Below are positions 9,021 to 17,504 of a stretch of DNA of 64,000 nt, one piece after another. A program made the translations under genes and the position numbers. The notes beneath the pieces are model-generated. The model was not told the DNA's origin. It ran no database searches and was given only the letters and a program-made list of their open reading frames with translations. Origin of the DNA: Bacillus sp. B15-48 (GTDB taxonomy: Bacteria; Bacillota; Bacilli; Bacillales; Cytobacillaceae); assembly GCF_016879755.1 (NCBI RefSeq), contig NZ_WOFU01000004.1, positions 186,001 through 250,000 on the forward strand, written 5' to 3'. Position 1 is the first letter of the stretch. The number at the start of each line of letters is the position of its first letter.

Positions 9021-9057
9021 TAGCAGCGTGTTTGAATCGCTGCTATTTTTTTTTTAT
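9021..9057 (+). terminator. Terminator of the AbrB-type gene
   Basis: TAGCAGCG (9021-9028) pairs with CGCTGCTA (9038-9045) and is followed by a run of 12 T-rich bases. It begins 19 nt after the stop codon. Confidence 0.9.
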
Positions 9058-9185
9058 TGTTTCTGGTATGATTTTAGCGGTAGCTTTTTTAGAATATAAT
9101 GAGTTTATTGAGTAATTTCTTATTCACTGTCTCGTTCTATAATGAAAAGAAGAGTGATTGAGTTTTTATGGGAAAGGCGTGCGAG

Positions 9186-9929
9186 ATGAAAAAACATATA
9201 CCAAATTTACTTACGTTCGGAAATTTGTTTTGCGGGTTTTTAGCTATTAGTTATATTATTCATGGCGATTTGAGGAATGCCCCTATCTTAATTTTTATTG
9301 CAATTATGCTGGACGCAGTCGATGGTCGAGTGGCAAGAATTCTTGGTGTCTCGAATGAATTAGGGAAAGAGTTGGACTCTTTAGCTGATATCGTGTCCTT
9401 TGGAGTGGCGCCGGCATTGCTTGTCGCCAACACGTATTTGGCTGATTTTGGAATGATGGGAATCGTGATGGCAGGGTTATTCCCTTTATTTGGTGCCTAT
9501 CGGTTAGCACGTTTCAACATTAGTGATTTTACAGAATCTCATCGACACTTTAAAGGAATCCCAATTACATTAGCAGGAGGAATTGTTACCTTTCTGGTTT
9601 TGTTTGCAAAAATTATTCCATTACTCGTTTTTATTATTTTATATTATTTTTTGGCCATACTTATGGTCAGCAAGATTAAAATCCCAAGCTTAAAAAAGAT
9701 CAAATTACCGAAATACATCATCCTTATTAATTTGTTTTTATTTTATATGGTCTATTTATTGGCAAAATCAAGGTTTGAGCAGGTCCCGATTTTCTTTTAT
9801 GTGGCGTTAGGAACATATATTTTATATGTTGTTGTGCGTTTTTTCAAAGAAAAGGATCCGAGGTTTCCTATTCGCCGTAGACGGCTGCCAAAACGATTTA
9901 AATGGAAATTACGTAAAAATAAAGAGTGA
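9186..9929 (+). CDS. pssA: CDP-diacylglycerol-serine O-phosphatidyltransferase
   Basis: This 247-residue integral membrane enzyme is predicted to make phosphatidylserine from CDP-diacylglycerol and serine, the precursor of phosphatidylethanolamine. The CDP-alcohol phosphatidyltransferase motif DG-x2-AR-x8-G-x3-D-x3-D is complete (DGRVAR, then GKELDSLAD, about residues 45-67). Several hydrophobic segments follow, and the C-terminus is strongly basic (IRRRRLPKRFKWKLRK). It is longer than B. subtilis PssA (about 177 residues) because of an extra C-terminal membrane region. I prefer the ATG at 9186 (GGAAAGG upstream) over the ATG at 9168. No psd decarboxylase gene is adjacent. Confidence 0.88.
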   Translation: MKKHIPNLLTFGNLFCGFLAISYIIHGDLRNAPILIFIAIMLDAVDGRVARILGVSNELGKELDSLADIVSFGVAPALLVANTYLADFGMMGIVMAGLFPLFGAYRLARFNISDFTESHRHFKGIPITLAGGIVTFLVLFAKIIPLLVFIILYYFLAILMVSKIKIPSLKKIKLPKYIILINLFLFYMVYLLAKSRFEQVPIFFYVALGTYILYVVVRFFKEKDPRFPIRRRRLPKRFKWKLRKNKE

Positions 9930-9940
9930 AAATAATCGAA

Positions 9941-9970
9941 AGAAGGAGTTCAGATGCTCCTTCTTTTTTT
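9941..9970 (+). terminator. Terminator of pssA
   Basis: AGAAGGAG (9941-9948) pairs with CTCCTTCT (9957-9964) around an 8-nt loop, followed by TTTTTT. It starts 11 nt after the pssA stop. Confidence 0.88.
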
Positions 9971-10053
9971 CTGTTATTCTCTAAAAGGTCGTTGCCGAAT
10001 ATATATAAATAACTTCTATTCTATAATTGGATTTGCGAGGAGGGTGCTTTTTA

Positions 10054-11244
10054 ATGTCTAACAAGAATTTGGAACGTTTTTTATTAACGAACCTAAATAA
10101 GTTAAAGAGCAGCGGACTTTATAATGTAGTCGACCCGATCGAAGGTGCGAACGGCCCATTTGTATCTATTCATGGCAAAAAGTTAATCAATCTTTCTTCC
10201 AATAATTATCTAGGATTAACGACAGATGAACGTTTAAAAGATGCGGTAAAGAAGGCAGTAAATGATTTTGGAGTTGGTGCAGGAGCTGTAAGGACTATTA
10301 ACGGTACGCTCGAACTTCATCTTGAACTTGAAGGGAAATTGGCTAAATTCAAAAATACGGAGGCTGCGATTGCTTATCAATCTGGTTTCAACTGTAATAT
10401 GGGAGCCATATCTGCAGTTATGGACAAAAATGACGGTATCCTATCTGATGAGCTAAATCATGCTTCCATCATCGATGGTTGCCGCCTTTCTCGAGCGACA
10501 ATTATTCGTTATAAACATTCTGATATGGATGATCTTCGTAAAAAATCGAAAGAAGCGAAAGAGTCGGGAAGATTCAAAAAACTGATGGTGATTACCGACG
10601 GTGTCTTTTCGATGGACGGAGATATTGCCAGGCTTCCAGAAATCGTTGAAATTGCAGAGGAATTTGACCTCATTACGTATGTTGATGATGCCCACGGTTC
10701 AGGAGTTCTTGGGGGTGGAGCAGGAACGGTTAAACATTTCCATTTATCAGATCGCATTGATTTTCAAATTGGAACACTTTCGAAAGCAATCGGTGTGGTA
10801 GGCGGCTATGTTGCTGGGAAACAAGCTTTAATTGATTGGCTAAAAGTACGAAGCAGACCGTTTTTGTTCTCTACTGCACTTCCTCCTGGTGATGTGGCGG
10901 CAGCTATTAAGGCGATAGAATTGTTAACTGAAAGCAAGGAACTAAATACGCTTCTTTGGAAGAATGCCAACGATTTAAAAGCAGGTTTACAACAGTTAGG
11001 TTTTGATACTGGAAAAAGTGAAACTCCGATTATTCCGTGTATGATCGGTGATGAATGGCAAACTCAAGAATTGAGCAAACGTTTATATGATGAGGGGGTG
11101 TATGCGAAAGCGATTGTCTTTCCAACTGTTCCTAAAGGAATGGGGAGAGTAAGGAATATGCCGTCTGCTGCACACACGGAAGAAATGATTAATAAAGCTT
11201 TAACCGCTTATAAAAAGGTTGGGAAAGAAATGGGGCTAATATAG
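10054..11244 (+). CDS. kbl: Glycine C-acetyltransferase (2-amino-3-ketobutyrate CoA ligase)
   Basis: This 396-residue PLP enzyme of the alpha-oxoamine synthase family converts 2-amino-3-ketobutyrate plus CoA into glycine and acetyl-CoA. The PLP lysine is K244 in [12 protein letters not shown], the same residue number as in E. coli Kbl. Other family marks are SSNNYLGL near the N-terminus, [11 protein letters not shown] and [11 protein letters not shown]. The ATG at 10054 follows GAGGAGGGTG, which rules out the longer frame from 10027. It is followed after 81 nt by an SDR threonine dehydrogenase, so the pair forms the two-step threonine-to-glycine route. Confidence 0.93.
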   Translation: MSNKNLERFLLTNLNKLKSSGLYNVVDPIEGANGPFVSIHGKKLINLSSNNYLGLTTDERLKDAVKKAVNDFGVGAGAVRTINGTLELHLELEGKLAKFKNTEAAIAYQSGFNCNMGAISAVMDKNDGILSDELNHASIIDGCRLSRATIIRYKHSDMDDLRKKSKEAKESGRFKKLMVITDGVFSMDGDIARLPEIVEIAEEFDLITYVDDAHGSGVLGGGAGTVKHFHLSDRIDFQIGTLSKAIGVVGGYVAGKQALIDWLKVRSRPFLFSTALPPGDVAAAIKAIELLTESKELNTLLWKNANDLKAGLQQLGFDTGKSETPIIPCMIGDEWQTQELSKRLYDEGVYAKAIVFPTVPKGMGRVRNMPSAAHTEEMINKALTAYKKVGKEMGLI

Positions 11245-11325
11245 CCAATTTTGACGATCCACGAGCTGTTTGAATAGGATATTGTAGCGAATGCTGGATA
11301 TGAATACGTGGAGGAGTACATCGAG

Positions 11326-12279
11326 ATGAAGCGAATCATGATTACAGGTGCTCTCGGTCAAATTGGTTCTGAATTAACTGTTAAACTAAGAAAACTATAC
11401 GGAGAAGAAAATGTTCTGGCGACTGATGTTCGTAGACAAGAATGTGAAGTAGTAAAAGGTGGACCGTTTCAAATTTTAGATGTGTTGAATGAAAAAGACA
11501 TGATGACTGTGGCTAAAAAATATAAGGCCGATACGGTGATTCATTTAGCAGCACTATTATCAGCGACTGCTGAAAGGAATCCACGCTATGCTTGGAATCT
11601 AAACATGAATGGCCTCATTCACGCGCTCGAGACTGTCCGGGAAATGAATGCTAAATTATTTATTCCAAGTTCGATCGGTGTATTTGGACCAAGTACACCA
11701 AAGGATGGGACACCCCAAAATACCATTCAACGACCGGCAACTATGTATGGCATTAATAAACTAACAGGAGAATTACTTGCACACTATTATTTTCTCCGGT
11801 ATGGTGTTGATACTAGAGGATTGCGATTTCCAGGAATCATATCCTACCAATCCCCACCAGGCGGCGGTACGACAGATTATGCAGTTGAAATCTATTGTGA
11901 AGCTATAAAAAAAGGTTCATATACGTCATATCTTTCCAAAGGGACCTTTATGGATATGATGTATATGCCTGATGCGCTGGGTGCTATCGTTCATTTAATG
12001 GAAGCAGATGGCTCAAAACTTAAACACCGCAATGCCTATAATATTACTTCGATGAGTGTCGCTCCTGAAAATATTGCCGAAGCAATTCAAAAAAGAATCC
12101 CTCACTTCACGATTCATTATCACGTCGATCCAGTTAGACAAAAAATTGCCGACAGTTGGCCGAATTCGATTGATTCTTCTATTGCAAAGGAAGAATGGGG
12201 GTTTAATCCTCAATATGATCTCGCTAAGATGACAGAGGATATGTTAGAGAATTTGGTCTTGAAATTAGGGGATAAATAA
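11326..12279 (+). CDS. L-threonine 3-dehydrogenase, short-chain (extended SDR) type
   Basis: This 317-residue NAD-dependent extended SDR protein has Rossmann motif GALGQIG at 8-14 and the catalytic pair Y141/K145 in YGINK. Its PSSIGVFGP and PGIISY..PPGGGTTDYA text is typical of SDR-type threonine dehydrogenases from thermoplasmas and Flavobacterium. The medium-chain zinc Tdh of E. coli is unrelated. It would oxidise threonine to 2-amino-3-ketobutyrate for the adjacent Kbl. The ATG at 11326 is set by GGAGGAG at 11310-11316. An NDP-sugar epimerase is the alternative, but the kbl neighbour argues against it. Confidence 0.88.
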   Translation: MKRIMITGALGQIGSELTVKLRKLYGEENVLATDVRRQECEVVKGGPFQILDVLNEKDMMTVAKKYKADTVIHLAALLSATAERNPRYAWNLNMNGLIHALETVREMNAKLFIPSSIGVFGPSTPKDGTPQNTIQRPATMYGINKLTGELLAHYYFLRYGVDTRGLRFPGIISYQSPPGGGTTDYAVEIYCEAIKKGSYTSYLSKGTFMDMMYMPDALGAIVHLMEADGSKLKHRNAYNITSMSVAPENIAEAIQKRIPHFTIHYHVDPVRQKIADSWPNSIDSSIAKEEWGFNPQYDLAKMTEDMLENLVLKLGDK

Positions 12280-12310
12280 TAGAATGTAGGCGGTTCAGTA
12301 TTTTTTTTCT

Positions 12311-12552
12311 TTTGGCTCTGTTATAATTGAATGTTGATTTTACTATGTTTGAAAAATAAGCGGATAAATTCCGCCTAAACTGGGAAATACCGATATTTCC
12401 TTAAAAATAAGGGGAGTATTTCCGTCTATATGATTAAAACCTTTGAATTTTGGCTTATTTAGAGCAGTTAACCGGAATATCTCCGCTTATTTCCGCTCCA
12501 TAAGCCTCCACTCTATACATTAGGCGGAAATTCTCCGCCTATATTACAAGAA
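12311..12552 (+). repeat. Dispersed intergenic repeat, copy A
   Basis: This non-coding stretch of about 240 bp starts GGCTCTGTTA. It is rich in imperfect palindromes built from AAGCGG/CCGCTT (for example AAATTCCGCC, GGAAATA..TATTTCC, TCTCCGCTTATTTCCGC, GGCGGAAATTCTCCGCC). The same order of segments, as reverse complement, recurs at 40726-40978. It has no ORF. It looks like a mobile or once-mobile structured repeat. Confidence 0.75.
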
Positions 12553-12583
12553 AATCAACTTTTCTTTTGAAATTGCATAAACG

Positions 12584-12625
12584 CAAAAAAGAGCTTCAGC
12601 ACCACTAAACAAGACGCTGAAGCTT
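12584..12625 (-). terminator. Terminator of selD
   Basis: AGCTTCAGC (12592-12600) pairs with GCTGAAGCT (12616-12624). On the minus strand it is followed by TTTTTT and begins 16 nt past the selD stop. Confidence 0.85.
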
Positions 12626-12640
12626 TGTAATGAAGATTAG

Positions 12641-13693
12641 TTAACGAACGACACGGATTAATTTGTCCGACTTTTCCGTAACATGTCCAATTATGTTCGC
12701 ATGTGTTAGACCGACTTTGTGAAGATCTTCTAAAAATGGTTGAACGTTTGACTCATCAAGGGCAACGAGAAGTCCTCCTGATGTAATTGCATCGCATAGA
12801 ACGAGTTGTTCTGCTTCAGAAATATCATTATACTCAACATCGTTTTCTAGCCATTTGTGATTGGCTTTAGAACCACCAGGAACGATCCCTTTTTCGGCTA
12901 ATTCGTACGTTCCATCAAGGACTGGAACTTTTAAAAGCGAGATTTCAAGGGACACCCCGCTGCCTCGTGCCATTTCGCTGCCATGTCCAAGCAAACCAAA
13001 TCCAGTTACATCTGTAACAGCATGTGGTTGGTATGGTTTTAGCGCTTCTGCAGCTGATTTGTTTAATAGAGCCATTGTTTCGGTAACGATTTTTTCTTGG
13101 TTAGCTGTAACAGCATTCCGCTTGATGCCGGTAGTAAGAATGCCAACTCCAATCGGTTTTGTTAAAACGAGAACGTCTCCAGGCTTAGCGCCGATATTTT
13201 TCCAAATGTCATCTGGATGGGCGATGCCAGTTACGGATAAGCCAAATTTTGGTTCTTGATCATCAACTGAGTGACCTCCAATCGTGATGGCACCTGCTTC
13301 TGTTACTTTGTCACTAGCACCTCTCATGATTTCGGCTAAAATTTCTGGTCCTAATTTTTTCACAGGATATCCGACAATATTAAGGACCGTTTTTGGTTCG
13401 CCACCCATTGCATAGACGTCACTTAGCGCGTTGGCTGCAGCAATTTGGCCAAACATATATGGATCATCCACAACTGGCGTAAAATAGTCTACTGTTTGAA
13501 TTAAGGCAATTGAATCTGTAAGTTTATAAACTCCAGCATCATCAGCTGTTTCATTGCCGACTAGTAATTCCGGTACAGGCTCTTGTTTAGGCAATAGACG
13601 CAAAACTTGCGTCAAGTCCTCAGGACTGATTTTACAACCTCAGCCAGCTTTAGAGGACATCGAAGTAAGACGTACTTTTTCTTGTTTACTCAT
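12641..13693 (-). CDS. selD: Selenide, water dikinase containing selenocysteine
   Basis: This 350-residue enzyme makes selenophosphate from selenide and ATP for Sec-tRNA synthesis. The ATG at 13693 follows GGAGGTG. Codon 18 (13642-13640) is TGA in the context KAG-TGA-GCK, exactly where E. coli SelD has the essential Cys17 (GAGCGCK) and many bacteria have Sec. Lys21 just after it is the conserved catalytic lysine. The rest is uninterrupted SelD: LLVGNETADDAGVY, the Mg-binding DVYAMGG, GGHSVDDQEPKFG, TDVTGFGLLGH and TSGGLL. A conventional call would start after the TGA at a TTG (13615) and lose the active site. It has its own terminator and lies divergent to the Rdx selenoprotein gene. Confidence 0.95.
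13615..13642 (-). promoter_or_regulatory. Candidate bacterial SECIS hairpin in selD
   Basis: Downstream of the TGA (13642-13640) the mRNA can fold AGUCC (13627-13623) with GGACU (13619-13615) around a UGA triloop. The loop begins 18 nt after the codon and has G among its first two bases, as in the bacterial SECIS model that SelB recognises. The stem is short, so this is a prediction only. Confidence 0.5.
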
Positions 13694-13762
13694 CGTGACG
13701 AAACACCTCCAGTTTCTAGTATAACGGACTATTTTTTAAAAATCACTTTTCATATCAATTAT

Positions 13763-13791
13763 TTGTGAATTTCCTGTATTTTCACTATAAT
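13763..13791 (+). promoter_or_regulatory. SigA-type promoter of the Rdx selenoprotein gene
   Basis: TTGTGA (13763-13768), a 17 bp spacer and TATAAT (13786-13791). The -10 is perfect and the -35 matches 4 of 6. It lies 37 nt before the ATG, in the region divergent from selD. Confidence 0.6.
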
Positions 13792-13828
13792 AAAAATGGA
13801 AATATGGAAGTGGAGGTTATTTAGTCCG

Positions 13829-14065
13829 ATGAAAACATTTCGAGTTGAAGTCGAATTTTGTATGCAATGAAATTATGCTCCAAAAGCTGCGAGTTTCGCA
13901 GAAGACTTATTTACACATTTTCGTTCCCAGATTGAAAAGATGGAATTAGTTCCTGCTTCAGGTGGGGTGTTTGAAGTGACAGTGAACGGTGAAAAGATCT
14001 ATTCGAAGGCTGAAACTGGGGTATTCCCATCATCTGACGAAATTATTGCTAAGTTAGCCGACTAA
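13829..14065 (+). CDS. Rdx (SelT/SelW/SelH) family selenoprotein
   Basis: This 78-residue protein starts at ATG 13829 behind GGAGG. It has the family redox motif near its N-terminus: after VEVEFC come M, Q and an in-frame TGA (13868-13870), giving C-x-x-U. The frame stays open to TAA at 14063. The C-terminal half carries the GVFEVTVNGEKIYSK and TGVFP text that defines the SelW-like thioredoxin-fold Rdx family. Reading TGA as stop would leave a meaningless 13-residue peptide. It lies between selD (divergent) and selA, which supports Sec decoding. The family's role is thought to be thiol redox; the substrate is unknown. Confidence 0.93.
13868..13901 (+). promoter_or_regulatory. Candidate bacterial SECIS hairpin in the Rdx gene
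   Basis: A perfect 6-bp stem CTGCGA (13887-13892) / TCGCAG (13896-13901) closes a GTT loop whose first base is G. The loop sits 23-25 nt past the TGA at 13868-13870, within the spacing described for bacterial SECIS elements. Confidence 0.65.
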
Positions 14066-14069
14066 AAAT

Positions 14070-14098
14070 AGGCGTCTGATTTTTTCAGACGCCTTTCA
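14070..14098. terminator. Terminator between the Rdx and DUF3231 genes
   Basis: AGGCGTCTGA (14070-14079) pairs perfectly with TCAGACGCCT (14085-14094) around five T residues. It lies between convergent genes and can serve both. Confidence 0.8.
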
Positions 14099-14131
14099 TG
14101 TTTTACTTTTCATGGAAAATCTATTGCGAAA

Positions 14132-14629
14132 TCAAGTGTTTAAAGGTGGAGGTACTAGCCATCCTTTTTGCTTATTTATTTTCAAAAGATTCTCTTGTTG
14201 CTCTACTCTTTGTTTATGGAACTCATTATACATTTGGGCAATGTCTTCGCGAATGGACATACTCATAATGTAGCTGCATAAAATTTTTCCTGACATAATT
14301 TCCTTTCCGACAAGTGCTGCGACTTCTGGATCATTAAATCTTGCCCCAGCAGGAATATCACTAATATTGACCATCGGTCGGTCTGGCGGGGCAGGCGGGA
14401 GCCTTAGACCATTTTCCTTTAACAGACTTTCGATTTGCTCTTCCTCTTTTTCAATACAACTTTCTGAGTATTCTTTCAGGAATTTTTTTAAATCAACGTC
14501 ACCAGTGTGGTTGTTTAACACTTGTAGAGTTACTAGAAAAGCTTTTGATTCAAATAAATGAGTCCATAAATGATACACTTCCCCGGCATGCATAGGTTCT
14601 TCTTTCGGATCGCCACTAAGAATCCCCAT
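14132..14629 (-). CDS. DUF3231 family protein
   Basis: This 165-residue soluble, mainly helical protein matches by memory the DUF3231 family found in spore-forming Bacillaceae. Marks are the N-terminal HAGEVYHLWTHLFESK, an acidic helix EKEEEQIESLLKENGLRLPPAPPDRP and the C-terminal MSMSIREDIAQMYNEFH. The fold resembles a ferritin-like or CotF-like helical bundle, but no metal-binding pattern is obvious. The function is not established. A strong GGAGG-type site precedes the ATG at 14629. Confidence 0.7.
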   Translation of the reverse strand: MGILSGDPKEEPMHAGEVYHLWTHLFESKAFLVTLQVLNNHTGDVDLKKFLKEYSESCIEKEEEQIESLLKENGLRLPPAPPDRPMVNISDIPAGARFNDPEVAALVGKEIMSGKILCSYIMSMSIREDIAQMYNEFHKQRVEQQENLLKINKQKGWLVPPPLNT

Positions 14630-14703
14630 TTCAATCCCTCCTGTAGATCTTCTTACGGTAGTTTTTGTTTAACTAAGAGGTTTAATACGGGAATTAACGT
14701 GTT

Positions 14704-14979
14704 TTAACTACTTCTAACGCCATATAATATACAACCGACACCAAGTAAAACCCAAAACATCTTCGCGAATGAAATTTTATCCGCTAATCCTAATAAACCG
14801 ATGGTTGTCGTTAATATGAGGATGACGGGGCCAACTAATGCTAACGAACTATTAACGACTAATGCCTTTCCAACGTCATTCAGCTTCAGCATGAGAATCG
14901 CGGCGAAAATTTCAATACTTCCCGATAAAATACGTAATGTTGCCATTCCGAGTACGGCTTTTTCGATTAAATTTAACAT
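14704..14979 (-). CDS. yqhV: YqhV family small membrane protein (DUF2619)
   Basis: This protein of 91 residues has three hydrophobic segments: GMATLRILSGSIEIFAAILML, ALVVNSSLALVGPVILILTTTIG, and MFWVLLGVGCILYGV. Order and text match B. subtilis YqhV, whose gene lies beside sporulation genes there; the function is unknown. There are two adjacent ATG codons. AGGAGG ends 2 nt before the first and 5 nt before the second, so I choose the second (14979). The reading frame extends further upstream but without another ribosome binding site. Confidence 0.75.
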   Translation of the reverse strand: MLNLIEKAVLGMATLRILSGSIEIFAAILMLKLNDVGKALVVNSSLALVGPVILILTTTIGLLGLADKISFAKMFWVLLGVGCILYGVRSS

Positions 14980-15078
14980 CATTTCCTCCTGAAAAATAGT
15001 CGTTTGTGAAAAATATATGCACGAAGTGGGAGAAGAAGGACAAGTTCTCGTTTTAATCTGAGGACTAATTGAAAATAA

Positions 15079-15087
15079 TGATATAAT
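15079..15087 (+). promoter_or_regulatory. Extended -10 promoter of selA
   Basis: TGATATAAT at 15079-15087 is a TG-N-TATAAT extended -10. Transcription would begin near 15094, downstream of the apparent upstream ATG at 15086, which supports the TTG at 15122 as the true selA start. Confidence 0.55.
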
Positions 15088-15121
15088 GTACATGCAATTT
15101 GAACTTCTGGAGGGAATTAGT

Positions 15122-16531
15122 TTGAATCGTTTATTAAGGCAAATGCCACCGGTCCATGAACTTCAAAGGGATATTCGATTTGAAGGGATCGCTGAAAAGA
15201 CGGGTATAGATAAGAGTATATTAACGAATCAGTTAAAACAGATTGTCGATCATGTTCGTCAAGAGGTTATAAAGAACCAATGGGACGGCCCAATACCAGG
15301 GGAGGAGCCCTTTTTTAGTTATTTATTCAATCAACTGGAGGACACGGTAAATAAACAACAAGGTTATACATTAAAGCGAGTCATTAATGCAACAGGGACG
15401 ATTTTACATACAAATTTGGGAAGGGCACGATTAAGTGACCGTGCGACAAAGCATGTTCTTGAAACTGCGCAAAATTATTCCAACCTTGAATATAAGCTTG
15501 AGGAAGGTGAACGTGGTTCAAGACATAGTCATGCCGAAGCACTTATAAAGGAAATTACCGGTGCGGAAGCAGCGATGGTTGTAAATAATAATGCTGCTGC
15601 TGTTTATCTTATACTCCGTGCATTAGCACATGAGAAGGAAGTAATTGTGTCCCGTGGGCAATTAGTTGAAATTGGTGGGTCATTCCGAATTTCTTCAATT
15701 ATGGAAGAGAGCGGTGCAAAACTTGTTGAAGTCGGTACAACCAATAAAACGCATTTATTTGATTATGAACGCGCGATTGGCGAAGAAACGCGAATGATTT
15801 TAAAAGTACATACGAGTAATTTTAAAATTATGGGGTTTACACAATCGGTCAATACCGATGAGCTTACAAATTTGGCTTCAAAACATGAAGATATTATTTT
15901 TTATGAAGATTTGGGTAGCGGAGCATTATATGATTTCCGTCTTCATGGAATTGGAGAGGAGCCTCCCGTTAGTGAAGTATTAAAAATGGGGGTTGATCTT
16001 GTGTCTTTTAGTGGGGATAAGCTGTTAGGTGGTCCACAGGCAGGGTTGATTGCCGGTAAAAAGCATTTAATTGACCAATTAAAAAAACACCAGCTTGCCC
16101 GCGTATTACGAGTGGATAAAATGACATTAGCTGCACTAGAAGGGACGTTAACCGATTATTTAAAAGGAGAGAAAGGTGTTAAGAACAATCCGACTGTTCA
16201 TAGTCTTCTCGTTTCTGCAGATGAAATAAAAGCGAGGGCACAAACCTTTATTGACAGGCTGGAGGCAGCATCGGATTCATATAAATTAACAATGATAGAA
16301 GGGGTAAGTCAAGTTGGTGGGGGAACGATGCCAGAGGTCGAATTGCCGACCTCGTTAATCGCCTTAACCCATAAAACGTTGTCAGTAGAACAACTTGCTA
16401 GAAAATTAAGAACAGAGGCGACTCCATCAATCGTCGTTAGAATTCAAAATGAAGCCATTTATATCGACCTTCGAACGGTTACTGATGAAGAAGAAAACCT
16501 AATGATTGATAGCTTAAATTCATTTTCTTAA
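15122..16531 (+). CDS. selA: L-seryl-tRNA(Sec) selenium transferase
   Basis: This 469-residue PLP enzyme converts Ser-tRNA(Sec) to Sec-tRNA(Sec) with selenophosphate from SelD. Family text is complete: LRQMPPVHELQ at the N-terminus, INATGTILHTNLGRA, NLEYKLEEGERGSRH, NNNAAAV, EDLGSGALYD, and the PLP lysine K300 in SFSGDKLLGGPQAG. The start is a TTG with GGAGGG 7 nt upstream; the longer frame from 15086 begins inside the -10 element. It is monocistronic: a terminator follows, and no selB or Sec-tRNA gene is seen next to it or elsewhere in the window. Confidence 0.95.
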   Translation: MNRLLRQMPPVHELQRDIRFEGIAEKTGIDKSILTNQLKQIVDHVRQEVIKNQWDGPIPGEEPFFSYLFNQLEDTVNKQQGYTLKRVINATGTILHTNLGRARLSDRATKHVLETAQNYSNLEYKLEEGERGSRHSHAEALIKEITGAEAAMVVNNNAAAVYLILRALAHEKEVIVSRGQLVEIGGSFRISSIMEESGAKLVEVGTTNKTHLFDYERAIGEETRMILKVHTSNFKIMGFTQSVNTDELTNLASKHEDIIFYEDLGSGALYDFRLHGIGEEPPVSEVLKMGVDLVSFSGDKLLGGPQAGLIAGKKHLIDQLKKHQLARVLRVDKMTLAALEGTLTDYLKGEKGVKNNPTVHSLLVSADEIKARAQTFIDRLEAASDSYKLTMIEGVSQVGGGTMPEVELPTSLIALTHKTLSVEQLARKLRTEATPSIVVRIQNEAIYIDLRTVTDEEENLMIDSLNSFS

Positions 16532-16533
16532 AA

Positions 16534-16568
16534 ACAAGTCCCTGCTGCTGTGCAGGGGCTTGTTTTTT
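16534..16568 (+). terminator. Terminator of selA
   Basis: ACAAGTCCCTGC (16534-16545) pairs with GCAGGGGCTTGT (16552-16563, one G-U), followed by TTTTTT. It starts 2 nt after the stop codon. Confidence 0.9.
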
Positions 16569-16591
16569 TGGGCATTAAATGAAGATTTAAC

Positions 16592-16735
16592 CTACATATC
16601 ATGGTTGTGGCCATGTTTCTGTCTGCTATGGTTACGGTTCTTTACTTTTTTTGAACCGCTTAGTGGTTCTGGTTGACCTTCATTATTGCCTTTTGGTGCG
16701 TTTTTTCGCATATCTTTACTGTCGTTTTTGTTCAT
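16592..16735 (-). CDS. sspP: Small acid-soluble spore protein P
   Basis: This 47-residue basic, Asn/Lys-rich peptide includes [17 protein letters not shown] near its middle and HGHNHDM at the end. It matches B. subtilis SspP almost word for word in that central motif. It is a minor SASP expected to be made in the forespore. The ATG at 16735 has GGAGGG 7 nt upstream; an ATG directly before it (16738) is a possible alternative. It lies near sspO and citB, as in B. subtilis. Confidence 0.9.
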   Translation of the reverse strand: MNKNDSKDMRKNAPKGNNEGQPEPLSGSKKVKNRNHSRQKHGHNHDM

Positions 16736-16878
16736 CATTCATCCCTCCTGCATTTAGGTTGTTATGCTTGGATTGAATTTATACTGCATATTTTAATTCC
16801 TACCTGCACAATTTAACGAATACTCGGGGTACTTATCACTTCGATATGAAATTTTATTAAATCACAGGAGGTAATCGA

Positions 16879-17136
16879 ATGCCTTATCATAAAAATAAAC
16901 AACAAGCTTACCAAGCAGCACAACAAGGATTTGAAGAAGTTCAGGATTTTTATCAAGACATTGTTCAAGATAGCGCGAGTTATGGGCATCAGTTAAAACA
17001 TTTAAAAAATGAAGTGAATGAAGCTTATCAACAAATCGAAAATGCACTAGAAGTGGCTTCAGAAACACAGCGTAACCAACTTGAACGCTTTAAAAATGAT
17101 TTGCAGCAAATTGTAGAAGAAGTGAATTTGCCATAA
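16879..17136 (+). CDS. Hypothetical helical protein between sspP and sspO
   Basis: This 85-residue protein is predicted almost entirely helical and Gln/Asn-rich, with heptad-like spacing (FEEVQDFYQDIVQD, LKHLKNEVNEAYQQIENALEVA, QLERFKNDLQQIVEEV), so a coiled coil is likely. A strong CAGGAGGTAAT site precedes the ATG. I do not recognise the family. It reads opposite to sspP and sspO and splits that pair, which are neighbours in B. subtilis. Spore-related function is only a guess from location. Confidence 0.7.
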   Translation: MPYHKNKQQAYQAAQQGFEEVQDFYQDIVQDSASYGHQLKHLKNEVNEAYQQIENALEVASETQRNQLERFKNDLQQIVEEVNLP

Positions 17137-17143
17137 GAAAAGA

Positions 17144-17172
17144 GCGGAAGGTAGAGATTCCTTCCGCTTCCA
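17144..17172. terminator. Bidirectional terminator between convergent genes
   Basis: GCGGAAGG (17144-17151) pairs with CCTTCCGC (17160-17167). It is placed between the helical-protein gene and the 3' end of sspO. Confidence 0.75.
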
Positions 17173-17177
17173 TTTTT

Positions 17178-17327
17178 CTATTGGTTTTTCTTTCTTTTTT
17201 TGTTGTTTTGTTTTTGTAATTCAGTTAACGGCTCATTTGACATTTCTTCGTTGTATCCAGCCCCTTTCCCTTGGGCACTTGCTGCATTCATCCCAGGAAT
17301 CACATGGTTCGCTTTTCGTTTTCCCAA
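17178..17327 (-). CDS. sspO: Small acid-soluble spore protein O
   Basis: This 49-residue basic peptide starts at TTG 17327 with AGGTGAGGTG upstream. It reads [19 protein letters not shown], then GKGAGYNEE and ends [28 protein letters not shown] and QNNKKRK all match B. subtilis SspO. Forespore expression is expected from the family. It precedes citB and is transcribed away from it, as in B. subtilis. Confidence 0.9.
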   Translation of the reverse strand: MGKRKANHVIPGMNAASAQGKGAGYNEEMSNEPLTELQKQNNKKRKKNQ

Positions 17328-17504
17328 TTTTATAACACCTCACCTAAAATTATTCTTGCTTAGTTTCCCCTAAATTTGCAGACTGATACTTTCTTGAAAT
17401 AGTATGAGCGACGATGTATTATTGTTTAAAGTCTATTTTTCTATATAAAAGAAGCTATTTTCTACTGTTTTCACCGTTCGAACAAACAATACTATAAGTT
17501 TTAC

